Positions 10,333 to 21,289 of a DNA stretch of 64,000 nt are shown here, one piece after another. The notes beneath the pieces are model-generated. The model made no database searches and was not told where the DNA came from. It worked only from the letters and a program-made list of their open reading frames with translations. Both the position numbers and the translations under genes were made by a program. How positions within the stretch are numbered: position 1 is the stretch's first letter; the number at the start of each line of letters is the position of its first letter. Source of the stretch: Serinicoccus hydrothermalis (GTDB taxonomy: Bacteria > Actinomycetota > Actinomycetes > Actinomycetales > Dermatophilaceae); NCBI RefSeq assembly GCF_001685415.1, contig NZ_CP014989.1:3038001-3102000 (forward strand). Direction: 5' to 3'.

Positions 10333-12863
10333 GCGTCAAGACCGAAGGACCGTCGCAGGAGGCCATCGAGGCCGAGGTCGACGTGAAGATGGTCGACCTG
10401 ACCATCGACGGCGTCGACGTCTCGGTCCCCGACGGCACCCTGGTCATCCGGGCCGCGGAGCAGGTCGGCATCCAGATCCCGCGGTTCTGCGACCACCCCC
10501 TGCTGGAGCCGGTGGGTGCCTGCCGCCAGTGCCTCGTCGACGTGTCGACCCCGGACCGCGAGGGCAACCTCAAGCCGATGCCCAAGCCGCAGGCCTCCTG
10601 CACCATCGCGGCCTCGCCGGGCATGGTCGTCAAGACCCAGCACACCTCCGAGGTCGCCGACAAGGCGCAGCAGGGCGTCATGGAGCTGCTGCTCGTCAAC
10701 CACCCGCTGGACTGCCCGGTCTGCGACAAGGGCGGCGAGTGCCCGCTGCAGAACCAGGCGATGTCCGACGGGCGCCCCACCTCGCGCTTCGAGGACATCA
10801 AGCGCACCTTCCCCAAGCCGGTCAACATCTCCAGCCAGGTGCTCCTCGACCGCGAGCGTTGCGTGCTCTGCGCACGGTGCACCCGCTTCTCCGACCAGAT
10901 CGCCGGCGACCCCTTCATCGCGCTCATCGAGCGGGGTGCGCTGCAGCAGGTCGGGATCTACGAGGAGCAGCCCTTCGAGAGCTACTTCTCCGGCAACACG
11001 GTGCAGATCTGCCCGGTCGGCGCGCTGACCGGCGCGGCATACCGCTTCCGGTCCCGGCCCTTCGACCTCGTCTCCACCGAGAGCGTCTGCGAGCACTGCG
11101 CCGGCGGGTGCGCGATCCGCACCGACCACCGCCGCGGCACCGTGCTGCGCCGGATGGCGCTCGACGACCCCGAGGTCAACGAGGAGTGGAACTGCGACAA
11201 GGGTCGCTGGGCCTTCGCCTACCCGACCCTCCCGGACCGGCTGAACGACCCCGTCGTGCGCGGTGCCGACGGTGACTACGCCGTCACCTCCTGGCGCGAC
11301 GCCTACGCCGCGGCGGCCGCCGGCCTGGCCGGGGCCCGCGGGACCGGCGGCGTCGGGGTGCTCCCCGGCGGCCGGGGCAGCGTCGAGGACCTGTATGCCT
11401 ACGCCAAGTTCGCCCGGGTCGCCCTGGGGACGCACGACGTGGACCACCGCGCCCGCCCGCACAGCGCCGAGGAGAGCGACTTCCTCGCCTCGACCGTGGT
11501 CGCCACCCGCGACGTGAGCTACGGCGACCTCGAGACGGCCGGCTCGGTCCTGCTCGTCGGCCTGGAGGCCGAGGAGGAGGCCGCCATGGTCTTCCTGCGG
11601 CTGCGCAAGGCCATGCGCAAGAGGGGCACGCAGGTCTACTCCGTCGCCCCCTACGCCACCCGTGGGCTGGAGAAGATGGCCGGCACGCTGCTGCCGGCCG
11701 CCCCGGGCACGGAGGCCGAGGTGCTGCAGGCGCTCACCGCCCGCCGGGAGCAGGGCGAGCAGGAGCAGGTCGACGGCGCGGCCATGCCGCTGGAGCAGGA
11801 CAGCTACGACGCCGCCTCCGACGCGCTCGGCGCCCGCGCGGTCATCCTCGTGGGCGAGCGGCTGGGCATGGTGCCCGGCGCGCTGTCCGCCGCCGTGCGG
11901 CTCGCCGAGACCACCGGGGCGCGCCTGGCCTGGGTGCCCCGTCGTGCGGGAGAGCGCGGCGGTGTCGAGATGGGCACCCTGCCCGGCCTGCTGCCGGGCG
12001 GCCGACCCGTCGCCGACGCCACCGCCCGCGACGAGGTCGCCGGGCGCTGGGGGATCGACGGCGCTGCCCTGGCCTCCGGCCCGGGCCGCGACGCCACCGC
12101 GATCCTCGAGGCCGCGGCCGCCGGGGAGCTGGGGGCGCTCGTCGTGGGAGGCGTCGAGATCGACGATCTGCCCGACCCCGAGCTCGCCCGCCGTGCGCTG
12201 GCCCGCGCCTTCGTCGTCTCCCTCGAGGTCCGCGAGAGCGCGGTCCACGAGTACGCCGACGTCATCCTCCCCGTGGCCCCCCACCAGGAGAAGGCCGGCT
12301 CCTTCCTCAACTGGGAGGGTCGCCCCCGGCCGTTCGACCGGGCGATCGAGTCCGGCGCGAGCTCGGACCACGTCGTCCTGGACCGGCTGGCGGCCGCGAT
12401 GGGCGCCCCGCTGGGCACCGGGACCCTCCCGGTGGTCCGGCAGGAGATCCAGGCGCTGGGCAGCTGGTCCGGCACCCGGGCCACAGTCCCGGACGTCCCC
12501 GCCACCGGCCCCGCGGCCGTGGGCCCGGGCGAGGCGGTCCTCGCGACGTGGCACCAGGTGCTCGACGCCGGCCGGCTGCAGGACGGCGAGCCCTTCCTCG
12601 CCGGCACCCGGCACACCCCGGTGGCGCGCATCTCCGCCCGCACCGCCGCCTCGCTCGGCGTCGTCGACGGCGACCCGGTCGCGGTCTCGACCGACCTGGG
12701 CCGGATCGAGCTGCCGGCGGCGATCACCCCGATGCCCGACGACGTCGTGTGGGTGCCCGCCAACCAGGTCGGCTCCACCGTGCGGCCGACCCTCGGCGTC
12801 GGCGCCGGCGACGTCGTGCGCCTGACCGGCGCCCCCGCCCAGACCACGCGAGGTGAGGCATGA
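10329..12863 (+). CDS. nuoG: NADH-quinone oxidoreductase subunit G
   Basis: An 844-residue iron-sulfur subunit. Order of domains: N-terminal [2Fe-2S] ferredoxin domain ([15 protein letters not shown]), His/Cys-ligated cluster region ([15 protein letters not shown]), a two-cluster ferredoxin-like segment ([10 protein letters not shown] ... [10 protein letters not shown]), then a molybdopterin-oxidoreductase-like domain that starts with [10 protein letters not shown] and therefore keeps an extra cluster site. The C-terminal molybdopterin-binding-like segment is divergent, as usual for NuoG. The ATG at 10329 overlaps the nuoF stop. Confidence 0.96.
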   Translation: MSVKTEGPSQEAIEAEVDVKMVDLTIDGVDVSVPDGTLVIRAAEQVGIQIPRFCDHPLLEPVGACRQCLVDVSTPDREGNLKPMPKPQASCTIAASPGMVVKTQHTSEVADKAQQGVMELLLVNHPLDCPVCDKGGECPLQNQAMSDGRPTSRFEDIKRTFPKPVNISSQVLLDRERCVLCARCTRFSDQIAGDPFIALIERGALQQVGIYEEQPFESYFSGNTVQICPVGALTGAAYRFRSRPFDLVSTESVCEHCAGGCAIRTDHRRGTVLRRMALDDPEVNEEWNCDKGRWAFAYPTLPDRLNDPVVRGADGDYAVTSWRDAYAAAAAGLAGARGTGGVGVLPGGRGSVEDLYAYAKFARVALGTHDVDHRARPHSAEESDFLASTVVATRDVSYGDLETAGSVLLVGLEAEEEAAMVFLRLRKAMRKRGTQVYSVAPYATRGLEKMAGTLLPAAPGTEAEVLQALTARREQGEQEQVDGAAMPLEQDSYDAASDALGARAVILVGERLGMVPGALSAAVRLAETTGARLAWVPRRAGERGGVEMGTLPGLLPGGRPVADATARDEVAGRWGIDGAALASGPGRDATAILEAAAAGELGALVVGGVEIDDLPDPELARRALARAFVVSLEVRESAVHEYADVILPVAPHQEKAGSFLNWEGRPRPFDRAIESGASSDHVVLDRLAAAMGAPLGTGTLPVVRQEIQALGSWSGTRATVPDVPATGPAAVGPGEAVLATWHQVLDAGRLQDGEPFLAGTRHTPVARISARTAASLGVVDGDPVAVSTDLGRIELPAAITPMPDDVVWVPANQVGSTVRPTLGVGAGDVVRLTGAPAQTTRGEA

Positions 12864-14293
12864 GCCTGCTGACGGCATACCCCGAGATCGCGGCGAGCGT
12901 CCCGCTCCTCACCGAGGACCTCCCCGCCGCCGACTTCAGCGACACCCCCTGGTGGCTCTCGCTCATCAAGGCGACGCTGCTGTTCGTCTACGTCATGATC
13001 TCCGTGGTCATCGTCATCTGGTTCGAGCGGCGCGTCATCGGCCAGATGCAGCAGCGCCCCGGCCCCAACCGGATCGGCCCGCTGGGCATCCTGCAGACCG
13101 CCGCCGACGGAATCAAGCTGTTCTTCAAGGAGGACGTCACGCCCAAGGGCGCGGACAAGCTGATGTTCTACGCGGCGCCGCTCATCGTGGCCTCGCTCGC
13201 CTTCGTCTCCTTCGCCATCATCCCCATGGGCGGCGACGTGCGGATGTTCGGCCACACCACGCCGCTGCAGCTCACCGACACCCCGGTGGCGGTGCTGCTC
13301 GTGCTCGCGGTGGCCGGCGTCTCGGCCTACGGCTTCGTGCTGGCCGGGTGGTCCTCGGGCTCGACCTACCCGCTGCTCGGTGGCCTGCGCTCGACCGCCC
13401 AGGTCATCTCCTACGAGATCGCGATGGGTCTGTCCCTCGTCGCGGTCTTCCTCTACGCCGGGTCGATGTCGACCAGCCAGATCGTCGAGGCCCAGCAGCA
13501 GACGACGGTCCTCGGCATCCCGCTGTGGTACGTCGTGCCGCTGTTCTTCAGCTTCGTCGTCTACGTCATCACGATGATCGGCGAGACCAACCGGCTGCCC
13601 TTCGACCTCGCCGAGGGCGAGGGCGAGCTCGGCGGCGGGTTCCACACCGAGTACTCCTCGATGAAGTTCGGCATGTTCTTCCTCGGCGAGTACATCAACA
13701 TGTTCACCGTCTCGGCGCTGGCGACCACCCTGTTCATGGGCGGCTGGCACGCGCCGTGGCCGCTCAACCTCATCGGTGACGGCATGCTCGACCAGGGCTG
13801 GTGGGGTCTGCTGTGGTTCACCGCCAAGATGTGGGCCTTCATCTTCTTCTACGTCTGGGTCCGTGGGTCGCTGCCCCGCGTGCGTTACGACCAGTTCATG
13901 GCGCTGGGCTGGAAGATCCTCATCCCGCTGTCCCTCGTCTGGGTCGTCGCGGTCATGCTCATCCGCTCGGCGCAGGAGGGCTACTTCGGCGAGGGCCGTT
14001 GGGTCACCGTGGTCACCCTCGGTGGCATCGGCCTGTTCGTCCTCATCGGCATCCTCGTCTGGGACCGGTATGCCCAGCGCCGCGCCGCGGCGAAGGAGGA
14101 GGCCCGCGAGGTCCCCGAGGAGATCGACCCCTTCGCGGACGGATACCCTGTCCCGCCGATGCCCGGTCAGCGGCTGGTCGAGCCGCGGCCCGCCGTGGAG
14201 CAGGCGGCCCCGGTGACCGTCCCGGCCGGGGCGCGACCCACCGACGACGCACGCACCAGCCCGACCGACGAGGAGAAGGAAAGCCGTGGCTGA
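12860..14293 (+). CDS. nuoH: NADH-quinone oxidoreductase subunit H
   Basis: A 477-residue, eight-helix membrane subunit that forms most of the quinone tunnel and links the two arms. Canonical sequences are intact: [18 protein letters not shown] (residues 54-71), [18 protein letters not shown], and the acidic loop [20 protein letters not shown] followed by [18 protein letters not shown] hydrophilic C-terminal tail of about 75 residues follows the last helix. These features are a useful contrast to NuoH2 at 50900, where several are changed. Confidence 0.97.
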   Translation: MSLLTAYPEIAASVPLLTEDLPAADFSDTPWWLSLIKATLLFVYVMISVVIVIWFERRVIGQMQQRPGPNRIGPLGILQTAADGIKLFFKEDVTPKGADKLMFYAAPLIVASLAFVSFAIIPMGGDVRMFGHTTPLQLTDTPVAVLLVLAVAGVSAYGFVLAGWSSGSTYPLLGGLRSTAQVISYEIAMGLSLVAVFLYAGSMSTSQIVEAQQQTTVLGIPLWYVVPLFFSFVVYVITMIGETNRLPFDLAEGEGELGGGFHTEYSSMKFGMFFLGEYINMFTVSALATTLFMGGWHAPWPLNLIGDGMLDQGWWGLLWFTAKMWAFIFFYVWVRGSLPRVRYDQFMALGWKILIPLSLVWVVAVMLIRSAQEGYFGEGRWVTVVTLGGIGLFVLIGILVWDRYAQRRAAAKEEAREVPEEIDPFADGYPVPPMPGQRLVEPRPAVEQAAPVTVPAGARPTDDARTSPTDEEKESRG

Positions 14294-15002
14294 CCCCACC
14301 GAGCCCGACAACGCCCGCGAGCCCGCCCGCCGGCCGGAGGCGACGACCCCGGTCCGCTCGGGCGACGTCGGTCCGTCCGGCGGCAAGAAGGAGCCCGGTG
14401 TCCTGGGCCAGCTCTTCGCCCCCGTCGCCGGCTTCGGCGTCACCTTCGCGACCATGTTCCGCAAGGTCCCGACGCAGGAGTACCCCGAGGTCAAGCGTCC
14501 GACGGCCACCCGCTACCACGGGCGGCACCAGCTCAACCGGCACCCGGACGGGCTGGAGAAGTGCGTCGGCTGCGAGCTGTGCGCCTGGGCCTGCCCGGCC
14601 GACGCGATCTACGTCGAGGGGGCCGACAACACCGACGAGGCCCGCTTCAGCCCCGGTGAGCGCTACGGCCGCGTCTACCAGATCAACTACCTGCGCTGCA
14701 TCTTCTGCGGCCTGTGCATCGAGGCGTGCCCGACCCGCGCGCTGACGATGACCAACGAGTACGAGCTGGCCGACTCCGAGCGCGCCCCGCTCATCTACGA
14801 GAAGCACCAGCTGCTGGCCCCGCTGCGCCCGGACATGCTCACCCCGCCCTTCCCCATGGTCGAGGGCATGGAGGAGCGCGACTACTACCAGGGCAAGGTC
14901 ACCGGCGCGAGCCAGGACCAGCGGGAGTACGTCGAGGCGCGCGAGGCCGACCAGGCCGACAAGGTGGACGCCGCGGCCGCCGAGGCGGAGGCGACGTCGT
15001 GA
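14286..15002 (+). CDS. nuoI: NADH-quinone oxidoreductase subunit I
   Basis: A 238-residue subunit with two [4Fe-4S] clusters (N6a/N6b): [12 protein letters not shown] and [12 protein letters not shown]. Basic and low-complexity extensions flank the ferredoxin fold. The GTG start at 14286 overlaps the end of nuoH by eight bases and has a strong GGAGAAGGA ribosome site inside the nuoH coding region. It relays electrons from the NuoG side to NuoB. Confidence 0.96.
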   Translation: MADPTEPDNAREPARRPEATTPVRSGDVGPSGGKKEPGVLGQLFAPVAGFGVTFATMFRKVPTQEYPEVKRPTATRYHGRHQLNRHPDGLEKCVGCELCAWACPADAIYVEGADNTDEARFSPGERYGRVYQINYLRCIFCGLCIEACPTRALTMTNEYELADSERAPLIYEKHQLLAPLRPDMLTPPFPMVEGMEERDYYQGKVTGASQDQREYVEAREADQADKVDAAAAEAEATS

Positions 15003-15892
15003 CCCCGGACCGGATCGACGGCATGGAGCTCGGCCTCTTCTGGGTGCTCGCCGTCGTCGCCGTCATGGGTGCGCTGGGGCTGCTCTTCGCCCGCAAGGCG
15101 GTGCACGCCGCGATGGCCATGGCCATGACGATGATCAGCCTCGGCGTCATCTACATCGTCCAGCGGGCCGAGTTCGTCGGGATCATCCAGATCTTCGTCT
15201 ACTCCGGCGCCGTGATGATGCTCTTCCTCTTCGTCGTCATGCTCGTCGGTGTCGACTCCTCGGACTCCACCGTCGAGACGCTGCGCGGCCAGCGCGTCTG
15301 GGCCTTCGGCCTGGGGGCGGTCTTCGTCGTCGTCGCCGCCCTGGGCCTGGCGCGCGTGTCCTGGCCGGACGCGGTCGGCCTCGAGGAGGTCCAGACCGAG
15401 GGCAGCGTCACCGCGCTGGCCCGCGAGATCTTCGAGCGCCAGGTGCTGACCTTCGAGACGCTCGGGGCGCTGCTCGTCATCGCGGTCATGGGGGCCATGG
15501 TGCTCGCGCACCGCGAGCGGCTCACGCCGCGGCGCACGCAGCGCGAGGTCTCGCAGGAGAAGCTGCGCTCGGGCGAGTGGCTCTCCGGCAAGCCCAACCC
15601 GGGTGTGTATGCCCGGCACAACGCCGCGGACACCCCTGCCCTGGCCCCGGACGGGACCCCCGTCGAGGAGTCGGTGCCGCGCGTGCTCGTGGCGCGCGGC
15701 CAGGTCACCAACCCGACCGAGTACCGTCTGGCGGGCGCGACCGCACGGCCCGACGGACAGCCGCCGGCCGACCTCGCGCCCGAGGACCTGCCGACGGGGA
15801 CCAACGCCGCCGTCGACCAGCAGGGCCACGACATGGAGCCCGACGACACCGGCGGTGACGCCACCGAGGAGCAGGGGAGGAGCGAGCGCTGA
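14999..15892 (+). CDS. nuoJ: NADH-quinone oxidoreductase subunit J
   Basis: A 297-residue membrane subunit. The five-helix NuoJ core is in the first about 165 residues and includes [20 protein letters not shown], the conserved helix-3 region. It is followed by a hydrophilic C-terminal tail of about 130 residues ([20 protein letters not shown] and on) that E. coli lacks but actinobacterial NuoJ commonly has. The GTG at 14999 overlaps the nuoI stop; the reading that starts at 14714 is a nuoI shadow upstream of it. Confidence 0.95.
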   Translation: MTPDRIDGMELGLFWVLAVVAVMGALGLLFARKAVHAAMAMAMTMISLGVIYIVQRAEFVGIIQIFVYSGAVMMLFLFVVMLVGVDSSDSTVETLRGQRVWAFGLGAVFVVVAALGLARVSWPDAVGLEEVQTEGSVTALAREIFERQVLTFETLGALLVIAVMGAMVLAHRERLTPRRTQREVSQEKLRSGEWLSGKPNPGVYARHNAADTPALAPDGTPVEESVPRVLVARGQVTNPTEYRLAGATARPDGQPPADLAPEDLPTGTNAAVDQQGHDMEPDDTGGDATEEQGRSER

Positions 15893-16191
15893 TGGGGCTC
15901 GAGGCATACATCTATCTGTCCGTGGTGCTCTTCGCGCTCGGCTCGATCACGGTGCTGACGCGGCGCAACACGATCATCGTCTTCATGGGCATCGAGCTCA
16001 TGCTCAACGCCTGCAACCTGGCGCTGGTCACCTTCGCCCGCATCCACGGCACCCTCGACGGCCAGGTCTACGCCCTGTTCGTCATGGTCGTCGCGGCGGC
16101 CGAGGTGGTCGTCGGGCTGGCGATCATCATGTCCATCTTCCGTGCGCGCCGGTCGGCCTCGGTCGACGACGCCAACCTGCTGAAGCTGTAA
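15892..16191 (+). CDS. nuoK: NADH-quinone oxidoreductase subunit K
   Basis: A 99-residue, three-helix proton-channel subunit of normal length. Both conserved membrane glutamates are present, in [12 protein letters not shown] and in [11 protein letters not shown]. The ATG overlaps the last base of the nuoJ stop. nuoL begins nine bases after the stop with AGGAG in between. Confidence 0.97.
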   Translation: MGLEAYIYLSVVLFALGSITVLTRRNTIIVFMGIELMLNACNLALVTFARIHGTLDGQVYALFVMVVAAAEVVVGLAIIMSIFRARRSASVDDANLLKL

Positions 16192-16200
16192 GGAGCGCTC

Positions 16201-18183
16201 GTGTCTGTGCACGACCTGAGTCAGGGCCTGGCCGCGGTCAGCCTGACCCTCGCCGACGACCCGGGCGGTCTCGGCGCGACCCACGCCACCCAGGCGGACG
16301 GCATCGCCGGCCTCGGCTGGCTGCTCGTCGCGCTGCCCCTGGCGGGTGCCGCGCTGCTCCTCCTCGGGGGGCGGGTGACCAACAGCTGGGGCCCGGCGCT
16401 CGCGACCGGGCTGTCCTGGGCGAGCTTCGGCGTCGGCGTCGCGATCATCGCCCAGCTGGCCGGGCTGCCGGAGGCCGAGCGCGCGCTCTCGGTGCCGCTG
16501 TGGGAGTGGGTGAGCGTCGGTGACCTGTCGCTGCGCGCCGGCCTGCTGCTGGACCCGCTGTCGCTGGCCTTCGTCATGCTCATCACCTTCGTGGGCAGCC
16601 TCATCCACGTCTACTCGCTGGGCTACATGGAGCACGACCCGGACAAGCGCCGGTTCTTCGCCTACCTCAACCTCTTCGTCGCGGCGATGCTCATCCTCGT
16701 GCTCGCCGACTCCTACCTCCTGCTCTTCGTCGGCTGGGAGGGCGTCGGGCTGGCGTCCTACCTGCTCATCGGCTTCTGGAACTGGAACCCGGACTACGCG
16801 GCGGCCGCCAACAAGGCCTTCGTCGTCAACCGGGTCGGTGACGTCGGCCTCATCACCGCGATGGCGATCATGCTCGCCACCTTCGGCGCGCTGGACTTCG
16901 CCACGGTGCACGGCAGCGCAGGGGGAGCGAGCGACCTCACCCTCACCCTCGTCGGCCTGGCGCTGCTGCTTGCCGCCTGCGGCAAGTCGGCGCAGTTCCC
17001 GCTGCAGAGCTGGCTGGGCGACGCGATGGCCGGCCCGACGCCGGTGTCCGCGCTCATCCACGCGGCGACGATGGTCACCGCGGGCGTCTACCTCATCGCC
17101 CGCAGCCAGGCGATCTACGACCTCACCCCGGACGCCCGGCTGGTCGTCGCGGTCGTCGGTGCCGTCACGCTGCTCTACGGCGCGATCGTCGGCTGCGCCA
17201 AGGACGACCTCAAGAAGGCGCTGGCCGCCTCGACGATGAGCCAGATCGGCTACATGATGCTCGCCGTCGGCCTGGGCCCGGTCGGCTACCTCTACGCGAT
17301 CTTCCACCTGGTGACGCACGGCTTCTTCAAGGCCAACATGTTCCTCGGCGCCGGCTCGGTCATGCACGCCATGAACAACCGGGTCGACATGCGCCGCTTC
17401 GGCGCGCTGCGCAAGGACGTCAAGATCACGTTCATCACCTTCGCCGCCGGCTGGCTCGCGATCATCGGCTTCCCCCTCACCGCGGGGTGGTTCTCGAAGG
17501 ACTACATCATCGAGACCGCCTTCACCATGGAGGGCTGGCAGGGCTGGGTCTTCGGCGGCGTCGCGCTGCTGGGCGCCGGGATCACGGCGTTCTACATGTC
17601 CCGCCTGTTCTTCATGACCTTCTTCGGCGAGAAGCGCTGGCACGAGGACGACCACCCGCACGAGTCGCCGCTGGTGATGACCGTGCCGATGATGGTGCTC
17701 GCCCTGGGGTCGCTGGTGCTGGGCGCCGTGCTCTACCCGACCGGGATCATCACCGGCTGGCTGGAGCCGGTCTTCGGCCACGCCGAGCACGGTGAGCCGC
17801 TCATCCCGCAGCTCGCCATCCAGATCTCCGCCTTCGTGCTCATGCTCGCCGGGGCGGGCCTGGCCTGGATGATGTATGCCCGGCGCGAGGTCCCGCAGAC
17901 CGCGCCCAGGGCCAGCCTGGTCACCGTGGCGGCCCGCCGCGACCTCTTCCAGGACGACGTCAACGACGCGCTGTTCACCGGCCCGACGATGGCGCTGGCC
18001 CGCACCACGGTCGACGCCGACGACGTCCTCGTGGAGGGCGGCGTGACCGGGGGCACCACCGGCGGCCTCAACGCCGTCTCCGGCCTGCTGCGACGCGCGC
18101 AGAACGGCTTCGTCCGCTCCTATGCCCTGACGATGCTCCTGGGCGTCGTCGCGATCCTCGGCGCAGTCTGGGTGATGCAGTGA
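16201..18183 (+). CDS. nuoL: NADH-quinone oxidoreductase subunit L
   Basis: A 660-residue antiporter-like proton-pumping subunit with many membrane helices and the long lateral C-terminal helix. Motifs: HDPDKRRFFAYLNLF, LLFVGWEGVGLASYLLIGFW (conserved glutamate), and SALIHAATMVTAGVYLI. The start is GTG, preceded by AAGGAG at 16190-16195. The stop overlaps nuoM. Confidence 0.97.
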   Translation: MSVHDLSQGLAAVSLTLADDPGGLGATHATQADGIAGLGWLLVALPLAGAALLLLGGRVTNSWGPALATGLSWASFGVGVAIIAQLAGLPEAERALSVPLWEWVSVGDLSLRAGLLLDPLSLAFVMLITFVGSLIHVYSLGYMEHDPDKRRFFAYLNLFVAAMLILVLADSYLLLFVGWEGVGLASYLLIGFWNWNPDYAAAANKAFVVNRVGDVGLITAMAIMLATFGALDFATVHGSAGGASDLTLTLVGLALLLAACGKSAQFPLQSWLGDAMAGPTPVSALIHAATMVTAGVYLIARSQAIYDLTPDARLVVAVVGAVTLLYGAIVGCAKDDLKKALAASTMSQIGYMMLAVGLGPVGYLYAIFHLVTHGFFKANMFLGAGSVMHAMNNRVDMRRFGALRKDVKITFITFAAGWLAIIGFPLTAGWFSKDYIIETAFTMEGWQGWVFGGVALLGAGITAFYMSRLFFMTFFGEKRWHEDDHPHESPLVMTVPMMVLALGSLVLGAVLYPTGIITGWLEPVFGHAEHGEPLIPQLAIQISAFVLMLAGAGLAWMMYARREVPQTAPRASLVTVAARRDLFQDDVNDALFTGPTMALARTTVDADDVLVEGGVTGGTTGGLNAVSGLLRRAQNGFVRSYALTMLLGVVAILGAVWVMQ

Positions 18184-19745
18184 TGAACTTCCCCTGGTTG
18201 ACCACGCTCCTCGTGCTGCCGCTCGTCGGCGCGCTCGTCGTGTCGCTGCTGCCCAAGGGCAGCACCCTGGTGCGCCCGGTGTCCCTCGGCGTGGCGCTGC
18301 TGACCCTCGCGGTCGGCATCGGTGCCGCGACCCAGTACCAGATCGGCGGGGGATCCGGCGGCGAGCAGTTCCAGCTGACCGAGGTCTACTCCTGGATCCC
18401 GCAGTTCGGCGTCTCCTACGCGCTGGGCGTCGACGGCATCTCGCTGTCGATGATCCTGCTCGGCCTCGTGCTCGTGCCCATCTGCATCGTCGCCGCGTGG
18501 GACGACGTCCCGGCGGTCGGCCGGCGCCAGCACGCCTACTTCGCCCTCATGCTGGCGCTGAGCTCCATGATGATCGGTGTCTTCGCCGCCATCGACGTCT
18601 TCCTCTTCTACGTCTTCTTCGAGGCGATGCTCATCCCGGTCTATTTCCTCATCGGGGTCTTCGGCGGCACCCGGCGGGCGAAGGCGGCCACGACCTTCCT
18701 GCTCTACTCGCTCGTCGGCGGGCTCATCATGCTCGTCGCGGTCATCGGGGTCTACCTCGCCGGACCGCGCGGCACCGACGGCTTCCTGCTGTCCAACCTC
18801 ACCGGGCTGGACCTGTCGGTGGAGGCCGGCCGCTGGCTCTTCCTCGGCTTCTTCATCGCCTTCGCGATCAAGGCGCCGATGTGGCCGGTGCACACCTGGC
18901 TGCCGCTGGCGGCCGAGCAGGCGCGCCCGGCGACGTCTGTGCTGCTGGTCGGCGTGCTCGACAAGGTCGGCACCTACGGCATGATCCGCTTCTGCCTGGC
19001 GCTCTTCCCCGAGGCCAGTCAGTGGGCGACCCCGGTGATCCTCGCGCTCGCGCTCGTCTCGCTCTTCGTCGGCGCCTTCCTCGCGATCGGCCAGACCGAC
19101 ATGCTGCGGCTCATCAGCTACACCTCGATCAGCCACTTCGGCTTCATCGTGCTCGGCATCTTCGCCTTCACCACGATCAGCCAGACCGGTGCGACGCTCT
19201 ACATGGTCAACCACGGCTTCACCACCGCCGGGCTGTTCCTCGTCGCGGGCATGCTCATCATGCGCCGGGGCTCGCGCGACCTGCGCGACTTCGGCGGCTG
19301 GCAGCGGGTCACCCCGCTCGTGGCCGGTGCGCTGCTCGTCTCCGGCCTGTCCGGGCTGGCGCTGCCCGGTCTGAACTCCTTCGTCAGCGAGTTCCTCGTC
19401 ATCGTCGGCACCTTCGGCCGGCACCCGTGGCTGGGCGTCATCGCCGCCCTGGGCGTCATCCTCGCGGCCGTCTACATCCTCGTGATGTACCAGAAGGTCG
19501 CCACCGGGCCGAGGCCCGAGGGTGCCGAGGTCGAGGGCATACCGGACATGAGCGGGCGCGAGAAGTGGGTGGTGGCGCCGATCATCGCGGCTTTCCTCGT
19601 CCTCGGCTTCTACCCGCAGCCGGTCCTCGACCTGCTCCAGCCGGCCGTCGAGCAGAGCATGCAGACGGTCGGGATCACCGACGTGAGCCCGACCGTGGAC
19701 ACGGGCCTCGCCACGACCTCCGACTCCGAGGGGAGTGACCACTGA
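18180..19745 (+). CDS. nuoM: NADH-quinone oxidoreductase subunit M
   Basis: A 521-residue antiporter-like subunit. It keeps the channel glutamate in VFFEAMLIPVYFLIGVFGG and the broken-helix region FAIKAPMWPVHTWLPLAAEQ. Two starts are possible: the GTG at 18180, overlapping the nuoL stop, or the immediately following ATG at 18183; the difference is one residue. The stop overlaps the nuoN start codon by one base. Confidence 0.96.
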   Translation: MMNFPWLTTLLVLPLVGALVVSLLPKGSTLVRPVSLGVALLTLAVGIGAATQYQIGGGSGGEQFQLTEVYSWIPQFGVSYALGVDGISLSMILLGLVLVPICIVAAWDDVPAVGRRQHAYFALMLALSSMMIGVFAAIDVFLFYVFFEAMLIPVYFLIGVFGGTRRAKAATTFLLYSLVGGLIMLVAVIGVYLAGPRGTDGFLLSNLTGLDLSVEAGRWLFLGFFIAFAIKAPMWPVHTWLPLAAEQARPATSVLLVGVLDKVGTYGMIRFCLALFPEASQWATPVILALALVSLFVGAFLAIGQTDMLRLISYTSISHFGFIVLGIFAFTTISQTGATLYMVNHGFTTAGLFLVAGMLIMRRGSRDLRDFGGWQRVTPLVAGALLVSGLSGLALPGLNSFVSEFLVIVGTFGRHPWLGVIAALGVILAAVYILVMYQKVATGPRPEGAEVEGIPDMSGREKWVVAPIIAAFLVLGFYPQPVLDLLQPAVEQSMQTVGITDVSPTVDTGLATTSDSEGSDH

Positions 19746-21289
19746 TGGGTGGCATGTTCGTCGCGCCGGACATCAACTACACCGCGCTGCTGCCGATGAT
19801 CATCGTCTTCGTCGGCGGGCTCGTCGGGGTCACGGTGGAGGGCTTCGCCTCCCGCCGCACGCGGTATGCCGTCCAGGTGCCCCTCTCGGTGGCGACGCTG
19901 GTCCTGGCGCTGGTCGCGCTCATCCTGCTCGGCCGGGACAACCAGGGCCTCACCGCGGCGGACACGGTCGCGATCGACGGGGTGGCGCTGTCGCTGCAGG
20001 GCCTCGTGCTCGTGCTCTCGATCCTCGGCCTGCTGGCGATGAGCGAGCGCTTCGGCGGGCAGCAGCCCGACGCCTTCACCCAGTCCGGCGTCTCGACGCC
20101 GGGCTCGGCCGAGGAGACGCTGGCGACCAAGGTCGGCGCCACGACCACCGAGGTCTACCCGCTGACGCTGATGTCGGTCGGCGGCATGATGCTCTTCGTC
20201 TCGGCCAACGACCTGCTGCTGCTCTTCGTCGCCCTGGAGATCCTCTCGCTGCCGCTCTACGTCCTCACCGGGCTGGCCCGGCGCCGGCGGCTGCTGTCGC
20301 AGGAGGCCTCGCTGAAGTACTTCTTGCTGGGCAGCTTCTCCTCGGCCTTCTACCTCTTCGGCGCCGTGCTGCTCTACGGCTACGCCGGCTCGATGCGCTT
20401 CGCCGACATCGCGGCCGCGATCAGCTCCGAGGTGGGCATGGACGGCCTGCTCGTGCCGGGCGTGCTGCTCGTCGCGGTCGGGCTGCTCTTCAAGGTCGGC
20501 GCGGTGCCCTTCCACGCGTGGACGCCGGACGTCTACCAGGGGGCCCCGACGCCGGTCACCGGCTTCATGGCGGCGTGCACCAAGGTCGCCGCCTTCGGCG
20601 CCATGCTGCGGGTGCTCTACGTCGCCGTCGAGGGTGCGCGCCTGGAGTGGCAGCCGGTCATCGCCGTCGTCGCGGCGCTGTCGATGGTCGTCGGTGCGCT
20701 GCTCTCGATCGTGCAGACCGACGTCAAGCGGATCCTGGCCTACTCCTCCATCGCGCACGCCGGCTTCATCCTCACCGGCGTCGTGGCGCTGGACGTCTCC
20801 GGCGTCACCAGCACGATGTTCTACCTCGCGACCTACGGCTTCATGACGATCCCCGCCTTCGCGATCGTGGCGCTGGTCCGCAGCGCCGGCACCGAGGCCA
20901 CCCTCGTGGACCAGTGGGCCGGGCTCGGCCGCCGCTCCCCGTGGATCGCCGCCTCCTTCACCTTCCTGCTCATGGCCTTCGCAGGCATCCCGCTGACCTC
21001 GGGCTTCACCGGCAAGTTCGCGGTTTTCTCGGCCGCGGTGAGCCAGGGCTGGGCATGGCTGGCGGTCGTCGGTGTGCTCGCCAGCGCCGTCACCGCCTAC
21101 ATCTACTTCGTCCTGGTCGTGCAGATGTGGCTCGGCGACGCGGACGCGAGCGGTGACACCGTCGTCGTGCGGCCCTCGTGGATGACCTCGGTCGCGATCC
21201 TCGTCGGGGTGGCCATGACCCTGGCCCTGGGCATCATGCCCTCCCCGGTCCTCGACCTGGCGCAGAGCACCGCGGCGTTCCTGAGGTGA
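19745..21289 (+). CDS. nuoN: NADH-quinone oxidoreductase subunit N
   Basis: A 514-residue antiporter-like subunit that closes the operon of 14 complex I genes. The conserved glutamate lies in LLLLFVALEILSLPLYVLTG and the lysine/proline-rich helix in FKVGAVPFHAWTPDVYQGAP. Its stop overlaps the GTG of the polyprenyl synthase, so quinone side-chain synthesis is probably on the same transcript. Confidence 0.97.
   Translation: MGGMFVAPDINYTALLPMIIVFVGGLVGVTVEGFASRRTRYAVQVPLSVATLVLALVALILLGRDNQGLTAADTVAIDGVALSLQGLVLVLSILGLLAMSERFGGQQPDAFTQSGVSTPGSAEETLATKVGATTTEVYPLTLMSVGGMMLFVSANDLLLLFVALEILSLPLYVLTGLARRRRLLSQEASLKYFLLGSFSSAFYLFGAVLLYGYAGSMRFADIAAAISSEVGMDGLLVPGVLLVAVGLLFKVGAVPFHAWTPDVYQGAPTPVTGFMAACTKVAAFGAMLRVLYVAVEGARLEWQPVIAVVAALSMVVGALLSIVQTDVKRILAYSSIAHAGFILTGVVALDVSGVTSTMFYLATYGFMTIPAFAIVALVRSAGTEATLVDQWAGLGRRSPWIAASFTFLLMAFAGIPLTSGFTGKFAVFSAAVSQGWAWLAVVGVLASAVTAYIYFVLVVQMWLGDADASGDTVVVRPSWMTSVAILVGVAMTLALGIMPSPVLDLAQSTAAFLR

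Noticed and set aside
10029-12878. 949-residue minus-strand frame opposite nuoF/nuoG
   Set aside because: It lies fully within well-supported nuo genes in the other direction and has no recognisable domain. The same applies to 15199-17790, 18120-19742 and 53094-54677.
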